Positions 32,491 to 40,950 of a stretch of 47,075 nucleotides of DNA are shown here, in pieces. The notes beneath the pieces were generated by a model, which was not told the DNA's origin, ran no database searches, and was given only the letters and a program-made list of their open reading frames with translations. The stretch comes from Deltaproteobacteria bacterium (GTDB lineage: Bacteria; Myxococcota_A; Polyangia; Polyangiales; Ga0077539). The stretch lies in assembly GCA_016218725.1 (NCBI GenBank), contig JACRDB010000125.1, forward strand, positions 1 to 47,075. Direction: 5' to 3'. Numbering within the stretch: position 1 is the first letter of the stretch; each line of letters begins with the position of its first letter. A program made the position numbers and the translations under genes.

Positions 32491-34671
32491 CTACGGCGTA
32501 AACTCGCGCAGGGCGTCAACCACGTCCCGCGGGAGCGAGAGCGCGGCGTCCAGGCCGCCGCGGCGGGCGTGGCAACCGGCGCCCTCCCCCTGGCCGAAGC
32601 ACGCGCCCACGGTGAGGGTCACGGCGCGGGCGCCGGCGTCGCCGCCCGCGAGGTCCGCCACGAAGACCACCTCGGGCACCTCCACGGGCGCCGGGCCGTA
32701 GCCGAACACCTGCGGCGCCAGCGCCCCCGAGAGGCGGTCCAGGAGGGCGTTCACCCTCGTCTCGTCCGCGAGGGCGTCCGCGCCGGTGCGCCAGCGACCG
32801 TCCACGCGCCGGAGCACCAGCGGCGCCATCCCCCGGCGGACGAGGGAGAAGCCCAGCACGTCCTCGCGGGCCACGCGCAGGGCGCCCCGGTCGATGTGCG
32901 GCGCCCCGAGCGCGTCCAGGGCGCTCCTGGGCAGCACGAACACCCCGGTGGTCCCTTCCAGCGTAGCGTACACGCCTCCGCCCGGAGCCTGGGCCCCGAA
33001 GGCGACCGTGTAGCTCCGTACGCGCGGCACCGCGGCGTCGGAGACGCCGCCGTCGATCACCTCGCGGGCCCCGGCGCCCTCGAAGCGCGCGGTCACCCGC
33101 AGCCTCGGCGCCGCGAGGCCGAACTCCGGCCGAGGGGACTCGGTCACCCAGCGCTCGGCGTCCAGCGTGGCGAGCATGCGCGCCAGGTCCCGCAGGAGCC
33201 CCGAGTCTCCCGGCGCCTGCACGGGGCTGGTCACCGACCACGCCTCGCCCGCGCGGGTCACCGTCTCCCGGAGCGCGGCGCCGTCCAGCGCCACGCCGCG
33301 GAGGTCCTCCTCGGCGTCTCGCACGAGCCTGCGGGGACGGAAGCGCACGGCCTCCACGCGCAGCGTGTCCGCCACCGAGGGCGCGAACTGGAGCACCGTA
33401 ACCTCATCGTCTCGGGAGACGTAGAGTCCCTGGGCGTCCACGGCGCCTACCCGCAGCCTCTCGGTGCCCTCGACCCCGGTGCGCGAGAACTCCAGGGTGA
33501 AGCCCGCGGGCTCCAGGCCGTGCGAGGCCCGCTGGTCCCCCGGGAGCCTCTGCCCCGCGCGGAGGTCATGGAGGGCGTTCATCCAGGACTCCAACGCCTC
33601 CGGGTCCACACCAAAGGGCGCGTTCTCCGCGGTCCACCGCTCGCCGTCGCGGCGCAGCACAAGGTCCGGGCCGGAGCCCGAGCGCACCCGGAGCTGGCCG
33701 ATCTCGTCCGTACGCGACGCGAGGAGGCCGTCGTCCCGGTAGCCCTCGGGGCCAACCCTCAGGGCGTCCACGAGGTTCTTCCCGACGCACACCACCGTGG
33801 GCGTCCCCTCGCGCAGGGCCGTGGCCTCGCCCTCGTGCCCCGGGCAGTCACCGCCGAAGCGAAGGCGCACGGGCTCGGCCCCCCCGCGGTGCACCACGAG
33901 GGTCACCACAGGCTCCAAAAGACCGAAGCGCCCGAGGTCCCCCGAGGGCACCTCGTCCGCGAGCACCCGCGTGGCGTCCAGGTCGCGCAGCTCCGCGGTG
34001 ATGGCCTCCACCGCGCCGCGCGAGGCCCGACCCAGCTCCGGGGTGGTCATCCTCCAGGTGAGCCCCCGGCGCTCCAGCACCCTCCGAGAGCCCCCCGCGG
34101 TGATCTCCAGGCGCTCCACCCGCGCGACGTCCAGCTCCACCACGGAGCGGTCCCGGTACTCCACCGACGGGCGATCGAAGAGCTCCCCGAGGCTCCGCGG
34201 CAGCACGTAGCCAGCGCCCTCCCAGGCGACGTACACCGCCTCCTCGCCGTCGACGCCGCCGCCGAGCTCGAAGCGCCCCACGACCCTCGACGCCTCGCGC
34301 ACCACCACCGTGGCCCTCGGGTGGTCCAGCCCGAAGCGGCGCCGGGAGGCCCCATCCAACGCGCCCAGCCGCCGCAACGGCGTGGCGCCCTCCAGCTCCG
34401 AGAGCGCCCTCTCGACCTCGACCACCTCCGCCGCCAGGCCCTGGCCCCCGCGCACCACCCGCCAGGAGGTCCCGCTCCTGCGCAGCTCGTAGCGCCCGGA
34501 AGTATGTGTGATTTCCAGCACTTCCACCCTCTCTCGCCGGAACTCCGGGAAGAGGTTCTCGCGGCGGGCCCGGAGGTCCTCGCTGGTGGCGCGGTCCTGG
34601 TCCCACCAGGTGACCCCGGAGGCCACGAGCACCAGGACTGCGAGGGTGAGCGTGGTGCGGTAGCGCTTCAT
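32491..34671 (-). CDS. DUF4340-like protein of an ABC/GldG operon (726 aa)
   Basis: One N-terminal membrane helix (about 7-23, TTLTLAVLVLVASGVTWW) anchors a large extracytoplasmic part. That part contains repeated beta-rich units, each of the form VERLEITAGGSRRVLERRG or IGQLRVRSGSGPDLVLRRDG, which is the DUF4340 layout. It is the last gene of the four-gene operon; its ATG overlaps the GldG-like stop (ATGA). DUF4340 proteins usually follow a GldG-type auxiliary protein and an ABC transporter. The transported substrate is unknown. Confidence 0.82.
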   Translation of the reverse strand: MKRYRTTLTLAVLVLVASGVTWWDQDRATSEDLRARRENLFPEFRRERVEVLEITHTSGRYELRRSGTSWRVVRGGQGLAAEVVEVERALSELEGATPLRRLGALDGASRRRFGLDHPRATVVVREASRVVGRFELGGGVDGEEAVYVAWEGAGYVLPRSLGELFDRPSVEYRDRSVVELDVARVERLEITAGGSRRVLERRGLTWRMTTPELGRASRGAVEAITAELRDLDATRVLADEVPSGDLGRFGLLEPVVTLVVHRGGAEPVRLRFGGDCPGHEGEATALREGTPTVVCVGKNLVDALRVGPEGYRDDGLLASRTDEIGQLRVRSGSGPDLVLRRDGERWTAENAPFGVDPEALESWMNALHDLRAGQRLPGDQRASHGLEPAGFTLEFSRTGVEGTERLRVGAVDAQGLYVSRDDEVTVLQFAPSVADTLRVEAVRFRPRRLVRDAEEDLRGVALDGAALRETVTRAGEAWSVTSPVQAPGDSGLLRDLARMLATLDAERWVTESPRPEFGLAAPRLRVTARFEGAGAREVIDGGVSDAAVPRVRSYTVAFGAQAPGGGVYATLEGTTGVFVLPRSALDALGAPHIDRGALRVAREDVLGFSLVRRGMAPLVLRRVDGRWRTGADALADETRVNALLDRLSGALAPQVFGYGPAPVEVPEVVFVADLAGGDAGARAVTLTVGACFGQGEGAGCHARRGGLDAALSLPRDVVDALREFTP

Positions 34672-36200
34672 GGCGCCTGCTTCCGCGCGCGCCAGACGGC
34701 CCAGCCCACCAGCGCCGCGGCCAGGGGGATCAGCCCCAGGAGGTACACCGCGAGCTGCAGGAGGTCTTGTTCATTCACCAGCAGGGCCGCGCGGGACACG
34801 GGCCTGGAGGGGATGTTCACCAGCTCCCGGCGGGCGGTGAGCCACCCCACGATGGCCTCGGAGAAGTCCGCGTTGGCCACCATGGCCCTGCCCTGCGGCG
34901 AGAAATAGTCTCCGCTGACGACCTCCGAGGTGCCCACCACCACCACGCGCCCGGCGGCCACGCCGTCCCGGCGGCGCACCTCCGGGTCCTCCCCGGCCAT
35001 GGCCAGGTGAATGGGACCCGCGACGTCCGCCGGGTCCTTGACGGGGGTGAAGGTCCGGAGGAGCTCCTGGATGGACGTCTCTCCCCAGGCCTCCGGGGTG
35101 GAGCTCAAGAGCGCCTGGGGCACCGCCGCCGCGCGCTCCATACGCCGCAGGGGGCGCACCATGGACGCGAAGACCGTACGCCCTCGGAGGTCCCGGGTGA
35201 GCTCGTGGTCGTTCCAGGTGTCCGCCTGGAAGCGCACCGGGGGGGCGTCTCCGAGGAGGTGCCTGCGGTCGGCCTCCACCGTGAGGGCCGCCGGGAGCTC
35301 GATCCCCACGAGGCGCGCGACGCCCTCCAGGCCCGTGGGGACGATGCGCCCTTCGAGCACCACCAGGTCTACGAAGATGCCCACGTTGCCGCCCGCGCGC
35401 ACGTAGCGCTCCACGGCGGAGGCGTCCTCCGGGGTCCAGGTCCGCTGCGAGCCGGCGATCACCAGGGCGGCGCAGTTCGCGGGGACCCCGGTGACGCCGT
35501 GGACCTCAACCTCTCGGACCTCGAAGTTACTGTGGCGAAGGTCCTCGGCGAAGCCCTGGCCGGCGCGGTCGCCGCCGGACAGGGGCATCTCCAGGTGCCC
35601 CTGGGAGAAGCACAATTTCGTGGCGCCCTCGCGGTCCACCTGGAGGAGCCCCTCGGTGAGGGCGCGCTCCACGGTGATCCTGGCGTTCAGGAGCCGGGCG
35701 GCCTCGTCGTCCCCGGAGGGGTCTCTACCCAGCTCCCGGAGGGCCTCGCGGGAAACCTCCCAGTGGCGACGTCCACGGCGGAGCACCACCGCGGCGCGGG
35801 AGAACACCTGGTCGCTGGAGCGGTCGGCGATGAGCTGCAGCCCGAGCTCCTGGGCGAGGGCGAAGAGCCTCTCACGCTGGCGGTCGGGGTCCAGGTAGTG
35901 GAGCCGGAAGCGCGGGCCCTCCGAGGCGAAGCGCTCGGCGAGCTCCGCGGTGTCGCCGAAGAGGGCGTCCTGGCGGCCGAGGAGGACGTACACGTCCACG
36001 GGCTCCCGCAGGGAGCGCACCACCTGGCGGCTGCGCGACGAGAGCGTGAAGTGCCGGGCCTGGGTCCAGTCCCAGCGGGTGTAGTGCCGCGCCGAGAGGT
36101 GGTTCACCAGGGTGAAGAGCACCAGCGCGAGGAGCACCACCGCGGGCCCGCGGAGGAAGCGGTCGAGGCGGCTGTGCTCCCCGAGGCGCGCCGAGGCCAT
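34668..36200 (-). CDS. GldG-family ABC transporter auxiliary protein (510 aa)
   Basis: A membrane helix near 19-37 (VVLLALVLFTLVNHLS) is followed by the typical GldG start RHYTRWDWTQARHFTLSSRSRQVV. An extracytoplasmic domain with CFSQGHLEMPL and VERYVRAGGNVGIFVD comes next, the latter typical of the ABC-auxiliary domain. A C-terminal helix (about 480-500) ends the protein. In Bacteroidetes the homologue belongs to the gliding/secretion accessory set; in Myxococcota the same layout occurs with unknown cargo. It lies 1 nt after the permease stop. Confidence 0.85.
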   Translation of the reverse strand: MASARLGEHSRLDRFLRGPAVVLLALVLFTLVNHLSARHYTRWDWTQARHFTLSSRSRQVVRSLREPVDVYVLLGRQDALFGDTAELAERFASEGPRFRLHYLDPDRQRERLFALAQELGLQLIADRSSDQVFSRAAVVLRRGRRHWEVSREALRELGRDPSGDDEAARLLNARITVERALTEGLLQVDREGATKLCFSQGHLEMPLSGGDRAGQGFAEDLRHSNFEVREVEVHGVTGVPANCAALVIAGSQRTWTPEDASAVERYVRAGGNVGIFVDLVVLEGRIVPTGLEGVARLVGIELPAALTVEADRRHLLGDAPPVRFQADTWNDHELTRDLRGRTVFASMVRPLRRMERAAAVPQALLSSTPEAWGETSIQELLRTFTPVKDPADVAGPIHLAMAGEDPEVRRRDGVAAGRVVVVGTSEVVSGDYFSPQGRAMVANADFSEAIVGWLTARRELVNIPSRPVSRAALLVNEQDLLQLAVYLLGLIPLAAALVGWAVWRARKQAP

Positions 36201-36201
36201 G

Positions 36202-36963
36202 TCAGCCCGCCTCGCGGCTGGAGCCCAGGGCCCTGGTGGTGAGCCCCAGGCACAGGGCGATCACCGAGGTGTAATAGACCACCGCGCGCGAGTCCACCAC
36301 GCCCACGGAGAAGTGCTCCATGTGCTCCCAGAGGTTCACGTACGAGAAGAACCGCCGCACGGCCTCGTTGTCGTTGAAGATGTAGCTCCCGAGGCCCAGG
36401 GCGAACATCGCGCCGCCGATGACCAGGAACGACAGGAGGAACGCCGTCACCTGCGAGCGCGCGAGCGCGCTCATGAGCACGCCCACGGCGAGGAAGGCCC
36501 CGCCCACCAGGAGCGTGCCCGCGTAGGCCGCGCCGAGGCCCGTCCAATCAACCGGTCCGTAGCGCCGGACCACCAGCGCGTACAGGAGCGTCGGGACCCA
36601 GAGGGTGGCGTACACCGTGAAGGCCCCGAGGAACTTGGCGCACACCACCGACTCCTCGGTCACCGGGGCCGTGAGCAGCGTCTCCAGGGTGCGGCTCCGG
36701 CGCTCCTCGGCGAAGACCCGCATGGTGAGGGCCGGGCAGAACACCAGCGGCGTGAGCACGCTGAGGATGGTGCTGCCGAAGAACATCTGGAGCGGCCCGC
36801 GGGTGCCCGTGAGCGTCGGCGCGGGCTGCGAGGCCGTGATCTTCATGAAGAAATAGAAGATCATCCCGTTGAAGAGCAGGAAGCTCACGAGCACCACGTA
36901 GGCCATGGGCGAGCAGAAGCTCGACAGGAGCTCGCGCTTGTAGAGCGCCCAGGTGGACCTCAC
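36202..36963 (-). CDS. ABC transporter permease (253 aa)
   Basis: An ABC-2-type permease of the GldF/NosY kind with six hydrophobic helices. It opens RSTWALYKRELLSSFCSP and includes the family stretch MRVFAEERRSRTLETLLTAPV (split: FAEERRSRTLE near 85, LLTAPVTEES following). The GTG start overlaps the ATPase stop (GTGA), so it pairs with that ATPase. A longer reading frame upstream is judged to be a shadow, because the ABC-ATPase gene covers it. Confidence 0.88.
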   Translation of the reverse strand: MRSTWALYKRELLSSFCSPMAYVVLVSFLLFNGMIFYFFMKITASQPAPTLTGTRGPLQMFFGSTILSVLTPLVFCPALTMRVFAEERRSRTLETLLTAPVTEESVVCAKFLGAFTVYATLWVPTLLYALVVRRYGPVDWTGLGAAYAGTLLVGGAFLAVGVLMSALARSQVTAFLLSFLVIGGAMFALGLGSYIFNDNEAVRRFFSYVNLWEHMEHFSVGVVDSRAVVYYTSVIALCLGLTTRALGSSREAG

Positions 36964-37934
36964 GACGGCCTCTCCGCGCTCGGGCTCTTCGGCTCGGTGA
37001 GGGCCTGGAAGACCCGCTCCAGGCTCCGGGCCTGCGGGGTGAGCTCCCGCACCCCCAGCTCGGCCCCGACGCACGCGCGCACCACGGCCTCCAGCGCGGC
37101 GGCCTCGGCCTCGCCCGAGGGCACCCTCAGGGCGCAGCGCCCGAGCGCGCCCTCGCGCTCCACGGACTCCACCACCACGCCATCGATGCCCTTCAAGAGC
37201 GCCCGGAGCGCCTCCTCGGAGAGGCCCTCCGGGAGCCTCACGGCGAGCTTCACCAGGCGCCCGGCGCCCTGGAGCTCGGCGAGGACCTCGCTCAAGGGGC
37301 CCTGGGCGGCGATCCTGCCGCGGTCAATGATCACCACGTGGCTGCACACGGCCTCCACCTCGGAGAGGATGTGCGTGGAGAGGAACACCGTGGCCTCCCG
37401 GGCCAGGTCCTTGAGGAGCGCCCGGAACTTCAAGACCTGGTTCGGGTCCAGGCCCTCCGTGGGCTCGTCGAGGATCAGTAGCGGCGGCCGGGCCACGATC
37501 GCGTCGGCCAGGCCCACCCGCTGGCGGTAGCCCTTGGACAGCTCCCCGATGAGCCGGTGCTGCATGTCCGTGATGTCCGTGAGCTCCAGGGCGCGGTCCA
37601 CGGCCTTCTTGCGGTCCCGGGTGACGCCCTTGAGCTCCGCCCGGAAGGACAGGTACTCGCGCACCCGGAGCTCGGGGTACAGGGGCGCCGTCTCGGGCAT
37701 GTACCCGAGGCGCCTCCGGGCCTCCAGGGAGGCCTCCACCACATCGTAACCATCGATCCGGGCCACGCCCGAGGAGGGCGGCAGGAAGCCGGCCAGGATC
37801 TTCAGGGTGGTGCTCTTTCCCGCTCCGTTGGGCCCGAGGAAGCCCACCACCTGCTTCCCGGGTACGGAAAACGTCAGTCCATCCACGGCCTTGCGGGCGC
37901 CGTAGCTCCGGGTGAGGTGCTCCGTCTCAATCAC
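36960..37934 (-). CDS. ABC transporter ATP-binding protein (324 aa)
   Basis: Walker A GPNGAGKST (about 34-42), signature LSKGYRQRVGLADA, Walker B LLILDEPTEGLDPNQ and switch STHILSEVEAVCSH are all intact. A C-terminal extension of about 95 residues follows. The GTG at 37934 starts the protein at the normal point (IETEHLTRSYG); upstream sequence to 38045 is in frame but unlike the family. It is the first gene of the operon ATPase-permease-GldG-DUF4340. Confidence 0.92.
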   Translation of the reverse strand: MIETEHLTRSYGARKAVDGLTFSVPGKQVVGFLGPNGAGKSTTLKILAGFLPPSSGVARIDGYDVVEASLEARRRLGYMPETAPLYPELRVREYLSFRAELKGVTRDRKKAVDRALELTDITDMQHRLIGELSKGYRQRVGLADAIVARPPLLILDEPTEGLDPNQVLKFRALLKDLAREATVFLSTHILSEVEAVCSHVVIIDRGRIAAQGPLSEVLAELQGAGRLVKLAVRLPEGLSEEALRALLKGIDGVVVESVEREGALGRCALRVPSGEAEAAALEAVVRACVGAELGVRELTPQARSLERVFQALTEPKSPSAERPS

Positions 37935-38037
37935 AGCCGAGGGGGCTCTTTCCCCGCTCCGGCCCCCGGTGTCAAGCGCAGCCCGAAACCCTCGCAGAAA
38001 ACTGGAGTCCCGCCTCGTTCCGGCGTTGAAACAGCCC

Positions 38038-38115
38038 ATGGGCATCGTCGTCGTGGCGCTCCTGGTTGGCCTGGTCGCGGCGGACCTCCTCAGGCTCCTC
38101 CAGGACCATCGGTAG
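38038..38115 (+). CDS. Possible hydrophobic micropeptide (25 aa)
   Basis: An ATG frame of 25 codons coding for MGIVVVALLVGLVAADLLRL and a short polar end. It lies in the gap between the divergent ABC operon and the ECF sigma gene. It has no clear ribosome-binding site. It could be a membrane micropeptide or chance. Confidence 0.25.
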   Translation: MGIVVVALLVGLVAADLLRLLQDHR

Positions 38116-38130
38116 CGGAAAGACTACAAA

Positions 38131-38146
38131 CACCTACCTGTAGGTG
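38131..38146. promoter_or_regulatory. Inverted repeat upstream of the ECF sigma gene
   Basis: A perfect 7-bp dyad CACCTAC-CT-GTAGGTG, 66 nt before the sigma start. The 16-bp, near-continuous symmetry suggests a protein-binding site rather than a hairpin, because the loop would be too small. Confidence 0.45.
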
Positions 38147-38211
38147 GTATTGTCCCGGGCTCAAGGGGGGGTCTGCTGGCGCCGTGTACCCTCGCGCTGG
38201 AGGAATCGTGT

Positions 38212-38952
38212 GTGATGGATGAACGTGAGGGCGCGGCGCCGCACCGGAACTCCCGAGCGGACGCCGAGGCGTGTCGCAGGAAGAGGCCAATGGTAGTATC
38301 GGGCACCGCGACCACCGGGATGTTTGTGAGGGACGAGGACGACGCGACGCCCGGCTACGTGGCTCGGGCCCAGTCCGGGGAGCCTCGGGCCTTCCAGGAG
38401 CTGTACCTCCTCCATCGCCGCGACGTGCTTCGGCTGGTCACCCGGATGCTGGGCCCCCGGGGTGACGTAGACGACGTGGTGCAGGAGGTGTTCATCCAGG
38501 TGTTCCGGTCGATCCTGGGCTTCCGGGGCGACGCGCGGTTCAGCACCTGGCTGCACCGGGTGGCGGTGAACGTGGCGCTGATGCACCTGCGGGCGGGGCG
38601 CTCCAGGCCACAGCTGGGGCGCGAGCTCCCCGCGGAGCAGCCCACGCCCGAGGAGAGCTCGCCCCGGGACCAGGCCGCCCGCAACGAGCGGCTCCGGGCG
38701 CTGTACCGTATTCTTGACACGCTCAGCGAGAAGAAGCGCGCGGTCTTTGTCCTCCACGACCTGGAGGGCGTGCCCGCCGCGCAGGTCGCGAAGATCGTCG
38801 AGGCGCCGGTGCTCACCGTGAGGACCCGGCTCTTCTATGCCCGCAAGGAGGTCTACGCCGCGATGGCCGACGACCCCACCCTCGAGGGCCTCGCGCGGGA
38901 GCTCTTCCGCGACGGGACGGCAGACACCGCCTCGGAGGAGACGCCCCGGTGA
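38212..38952 (+). CDS. ECF-type RNA polymerase sigma factor (246 aa)
   Basis: An extracytoplasmic-function sigma factor. Region 2 spans about 58-130, with AFQELYLLHRRDVLRLVTRM, DVDDVVQEVFIQVFRSI and FSTWLHRVAVNVALMHLR. Region 4 spans about 165-220, with LSEKKRAVFVLHDLEGVPAAQVAKIV and VLTVRTRLFYARKEV (each shown in part). The N-terminal 45 residues are an extra basic tail; an ATG 3 nt after the GTG is also possible, both served by GGAGGAA. The stop overlaps the start of the anti-sigma gene (GTGA). Its own regulator site may be the dyad at 38131. Confidence 0.92.
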   Translation: MMDEREGAAPHRNSRADAEACRRKRPMVVSGTATTGMFVRDEDDATPGYVARAQSGEPRAFQELYLLHRRDVLRLVTRMLGPRGDVDDVVQEVFIQVFRSILGFRGDARFSTWLHRVAVNVALMHLRAGRSRPQLGRELPAEQPTPEESSPRDQAARNERLRALYRILDTLSEKKRAVFVLHDLEGVPAAQVAKIVEAPVLTVRTRLFYARKEVYAAMADDPTLEGLARELFRDGTADTASEETPR

Positions 38953-40406
38953 GCGCCCAGCACCCCGACGACGAGGCCCTCTTCGCGCTGGCCAGCCAGG
39001 GGCGTGAGCCCCCGGAGGCGGAGCCCTTCGCCCTGGAGCCCGTGCGGTCCCACGTAGACGGCTGCGCGGCATGCCAGACGCGGGTGCGCCGCATGAGCGT
39101 GGGGGCCCTGCTCCTGGATGAAGTACGGCGGGAGGGCTCCGGGAGCGGCACCTGGGAGGCGCCGCCCATGAGCCCGGAGCTCCTCGCGGTGGCCTCGCAG
39201 GTGGCGAGCGATGTCCGCTCCGGGCGCCTGCGGCGTCCGTGGCGCCCCGGGGTGCTGCACCTGGCGGGCGGGACGCTCCTCGCCGCGGCGGCGGCGTGGC
39301 TCTTTCATGTACGCAGCGCGGCGCAGGGGTCCCCGGACCCCTCGGTCGCCGTGGCGCCGCCGTCGTCGCCGGCGGTGGCGCCAGGGCGACCGGGGGCGGG
39401 GTCCACTGCCCCCGCCGGGGAGCGCGGGGCCACCGTCGAGGCGAGGGTGCTCCTTGCCACCGGCGGAGCCCGGGTGTGCGGGGGCGACCCGGACGCCTGT
39501 CAGCGCCTCGCGGGGGACTCTCGCGTCGCTGAGGGCGCGCGGATCGATGCGCCCGCCGAGGGGCGCGCGGTGCTCTCGCTGGTCCGCGGCTGGACCGCGG
39601 ACGTGCGGGGCGCGGCGCTGGTCACCGTGGGGCGCCTGCGCGCTCCCGGGGCGGACCTGGAGCTCTCCCGCGGTGAGGTCGCGCTCGCGCCTGGCGAGGC
39701 GGGGGCCCTGCAGGTCCACCATGACCGCTGGACGGTGATCCCGGAGGGTCCCGTGGTGGCCCGGGCCGAGCTGGGCGTGCTCCGGGTGGTGGTGCTGGCG
39801 GGGCGCGCCGAGGTGCGCGAGGGCGGCGCCTCTCGTGGGTACGTGGGCCCGCTGGTGTTGGAGCTGCCCGCGGTGGGCGCGGCGCGCGAGGTGCCCGGCC
39901 CGGCCGCGGACCCCCGGGCGTTGGACCTCGCGTCGTTGCGCGCGCAGGGCGTTGTCACCGTGGCCCTGGCCCAGGGCGCCGCGGGCAACACCCACGGGAC
40001 GCTCGCCCGGGGCGTCCCCGTTCGGGTGGCCCGCGCGCCCACGGAGGCGAGCCCGCCGGAGGCCCTGCCCGCGGCGCCGGAGCCCTCGCCCACGGCGCCT
40101 CCCACGGCGGAGCCGGCCCTCGCGACCAGGGACGCCACGGCGGACGAGCAGCGCTTCCTCCTGGCTTCGGCGCGGAGCGTCTTCGCGAGCTGCCTGCGCG
40201 CATGCCGCGCCCAGGGCACCTGCGAGGGGACCATGAGCGTGCGCGCGACCTTCAACGCCGAGGGCACCATGACCTCGGCCACCATGGTGGGCGACGCCGG
40301 CGCGGGCGCCCGCGCATGCCTGGAGCGCGAGGCCCGGACGATCCGCATGGATCACCCGGGCACGCCCGTGCGCTTCGAGATCCCGGTCGAACAGAACAAC
40401 CCGTAG
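38949..40406 (+). CDS. Membrane anti-sigma/FecR-like protein with AgmX/TonB-like C-terminus (485 aa)
   Basis: The N-terminal cytoplasmic part (about 1-70) ends in a zinc-anti-sigma-like motif, VRSHVDGCAACQTRVRR (His and CxxC). One membrane helix follows (about 101-118), then a Pro/Ala/Ser linker. A FecR-like beta region spans about 150-300, with VLLATGGARVCGGD and LELSRGEVALAPGEAG. The last 90 residues (FLLASARSVFASCLRACR, then TMSVRATFNAEGTMTSA) resemble the C-terminal domain of myxobacterial AgmX/TonB-like proteins. It should hold the sigma factor inactive until an envelope signal arrives. Translational coupling supports the pairing. Confidence 0.75.
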   Translation: MSAQHPDDEALFALASQGREPPEAEPFALEPVRSHVDGCAACQTRVRRMSVGALLLDEVRREGSGSGTWEAPPMSPELLAVASQVASDVRSGRLRRPWRPGVLHLAGGTLLAAAAAWLFHVRSAAQGSPDPSVAVAPPSSPAVAPGRPGAGSTAPAGERGATVEARVLLATGGARVCGGDPDACQRLAGDSRVAEGARIDAPAEGRAVLSLVRGWTADVRGAALVTVGRLRAPGADLELSRGEVALAPGEAGALQVHHDRWTVIPEGPVVARAELGVLRVVVLAGRAEVREGGASRGYVGPLVLELPAVGAAREVPGPAADPRALDLASLRAQGVVTVALAQGAAGNTHGTLARGVPVRVARAPTEASPPEALPAAPEPSPTAPPTAEPALATRDATADEQRFLLASARSVFASCLRACRAQGTCEGTMSVRATFNAEGTMTSATMVGDAGAGARACLEREARTIRMDHPGTPVRFEIPVEQNNP

Positions 40407-40417
40407 GGGCCTACGGG
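40400..40417. terminator. Hairpin between convergent genes
   Basis: CCCGTAG-GGGC-CTACGGG, a 7-bp perfect stem with a 4-nt loop that includes the anti-sigma stop codon. It lies in the 12-nt gap between convergent genes, so it could act on both strands. There is no T-tract. Confidence 0.4.
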
Positions 40418-40418
40418 C

Positions 40419-40880
40419 CTACACCCGGCAGAGGACCTCGTAGGAGGCGACCTCGTGCTCGCCGCCGCCGTAGGACAGGTGCACGCCCCGGAAGCCGTCC
40501 CGGATCTTGCCCGGGTGGAGGCCCCCCTCCCAGGACGCCCGGGCGACATAGAGCGGCGTGCCGTCGCTCTCCTGGCCGACCTCGAAGGCGTCCCCGGGGA
40601 TGTCCCCATGGCGCGCGGGGCGCCACGCGACGCCGCCGTCATCCTGGAGGACATCGTAGCTGCTGAGGAGGACCTCCTCGCCGCCCCAGGCGATGAAGGC
40701 CCCGCGGGAGTTGGGGTTGACCTTGCCGGGGTGGACGCCGTCCCCGTGGGCCGCGCGCACCACGTAGAGCGGCGTCCCATCGGACTCGTGGCCACCCTCG
40801 AGGCTCCCCTTGGGCACGGTGCCCTTGGCCGAGGAGGTCCAGAGGTGATCCGAGCCGAACCTCTTGCTGTAGCTGGTCAT
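40419..40880 (-). CDS. DM9-repeat (DUF3421) protein (153 aa)
   Basis: Two DM9 repeats, each about 70 residues. The first has GGHESDGTPLYVVRA, GVHPGKVNPNSRGAFIAWGG and SSYDVL; the second has VGQESDGTPLYVARA, GLHPGKIRDGFRGVHLSYGG and ASYEVL (each motif shown in short pieces). In eukaryotes DM9 proteins bind mannose-type glycans; in bacteria they are less common. There is no signal peptide. A GGGAGAG site lies before the ATG at 40880. It is 70 nt downstream of pqqB on the same strand and may be co-transcribed with it. Confidence 0.85.
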   Translation of the reverse strand: MTSYSKRFGSDHLWTSSAKGTVPKGSLEGGHESDGTPLYVVRAAHGDGVHPGKVNPNSRGAFIAWGGEEVLLSSYDVLQDDGGVAWRPARHGDIPGDAFEVGQESDGTPLYVARASWEGGLHPGKIRDGFRGVHLSYGGGEHEVASYEVLCRV

Positions 40881-40950
40881 GGCAGTACTCTCCCTGTGTG
40901 AGCGCTCGCGGAGGGGTACCTCCGGGCCTTGGCAAAAGCAACACCGGTCC

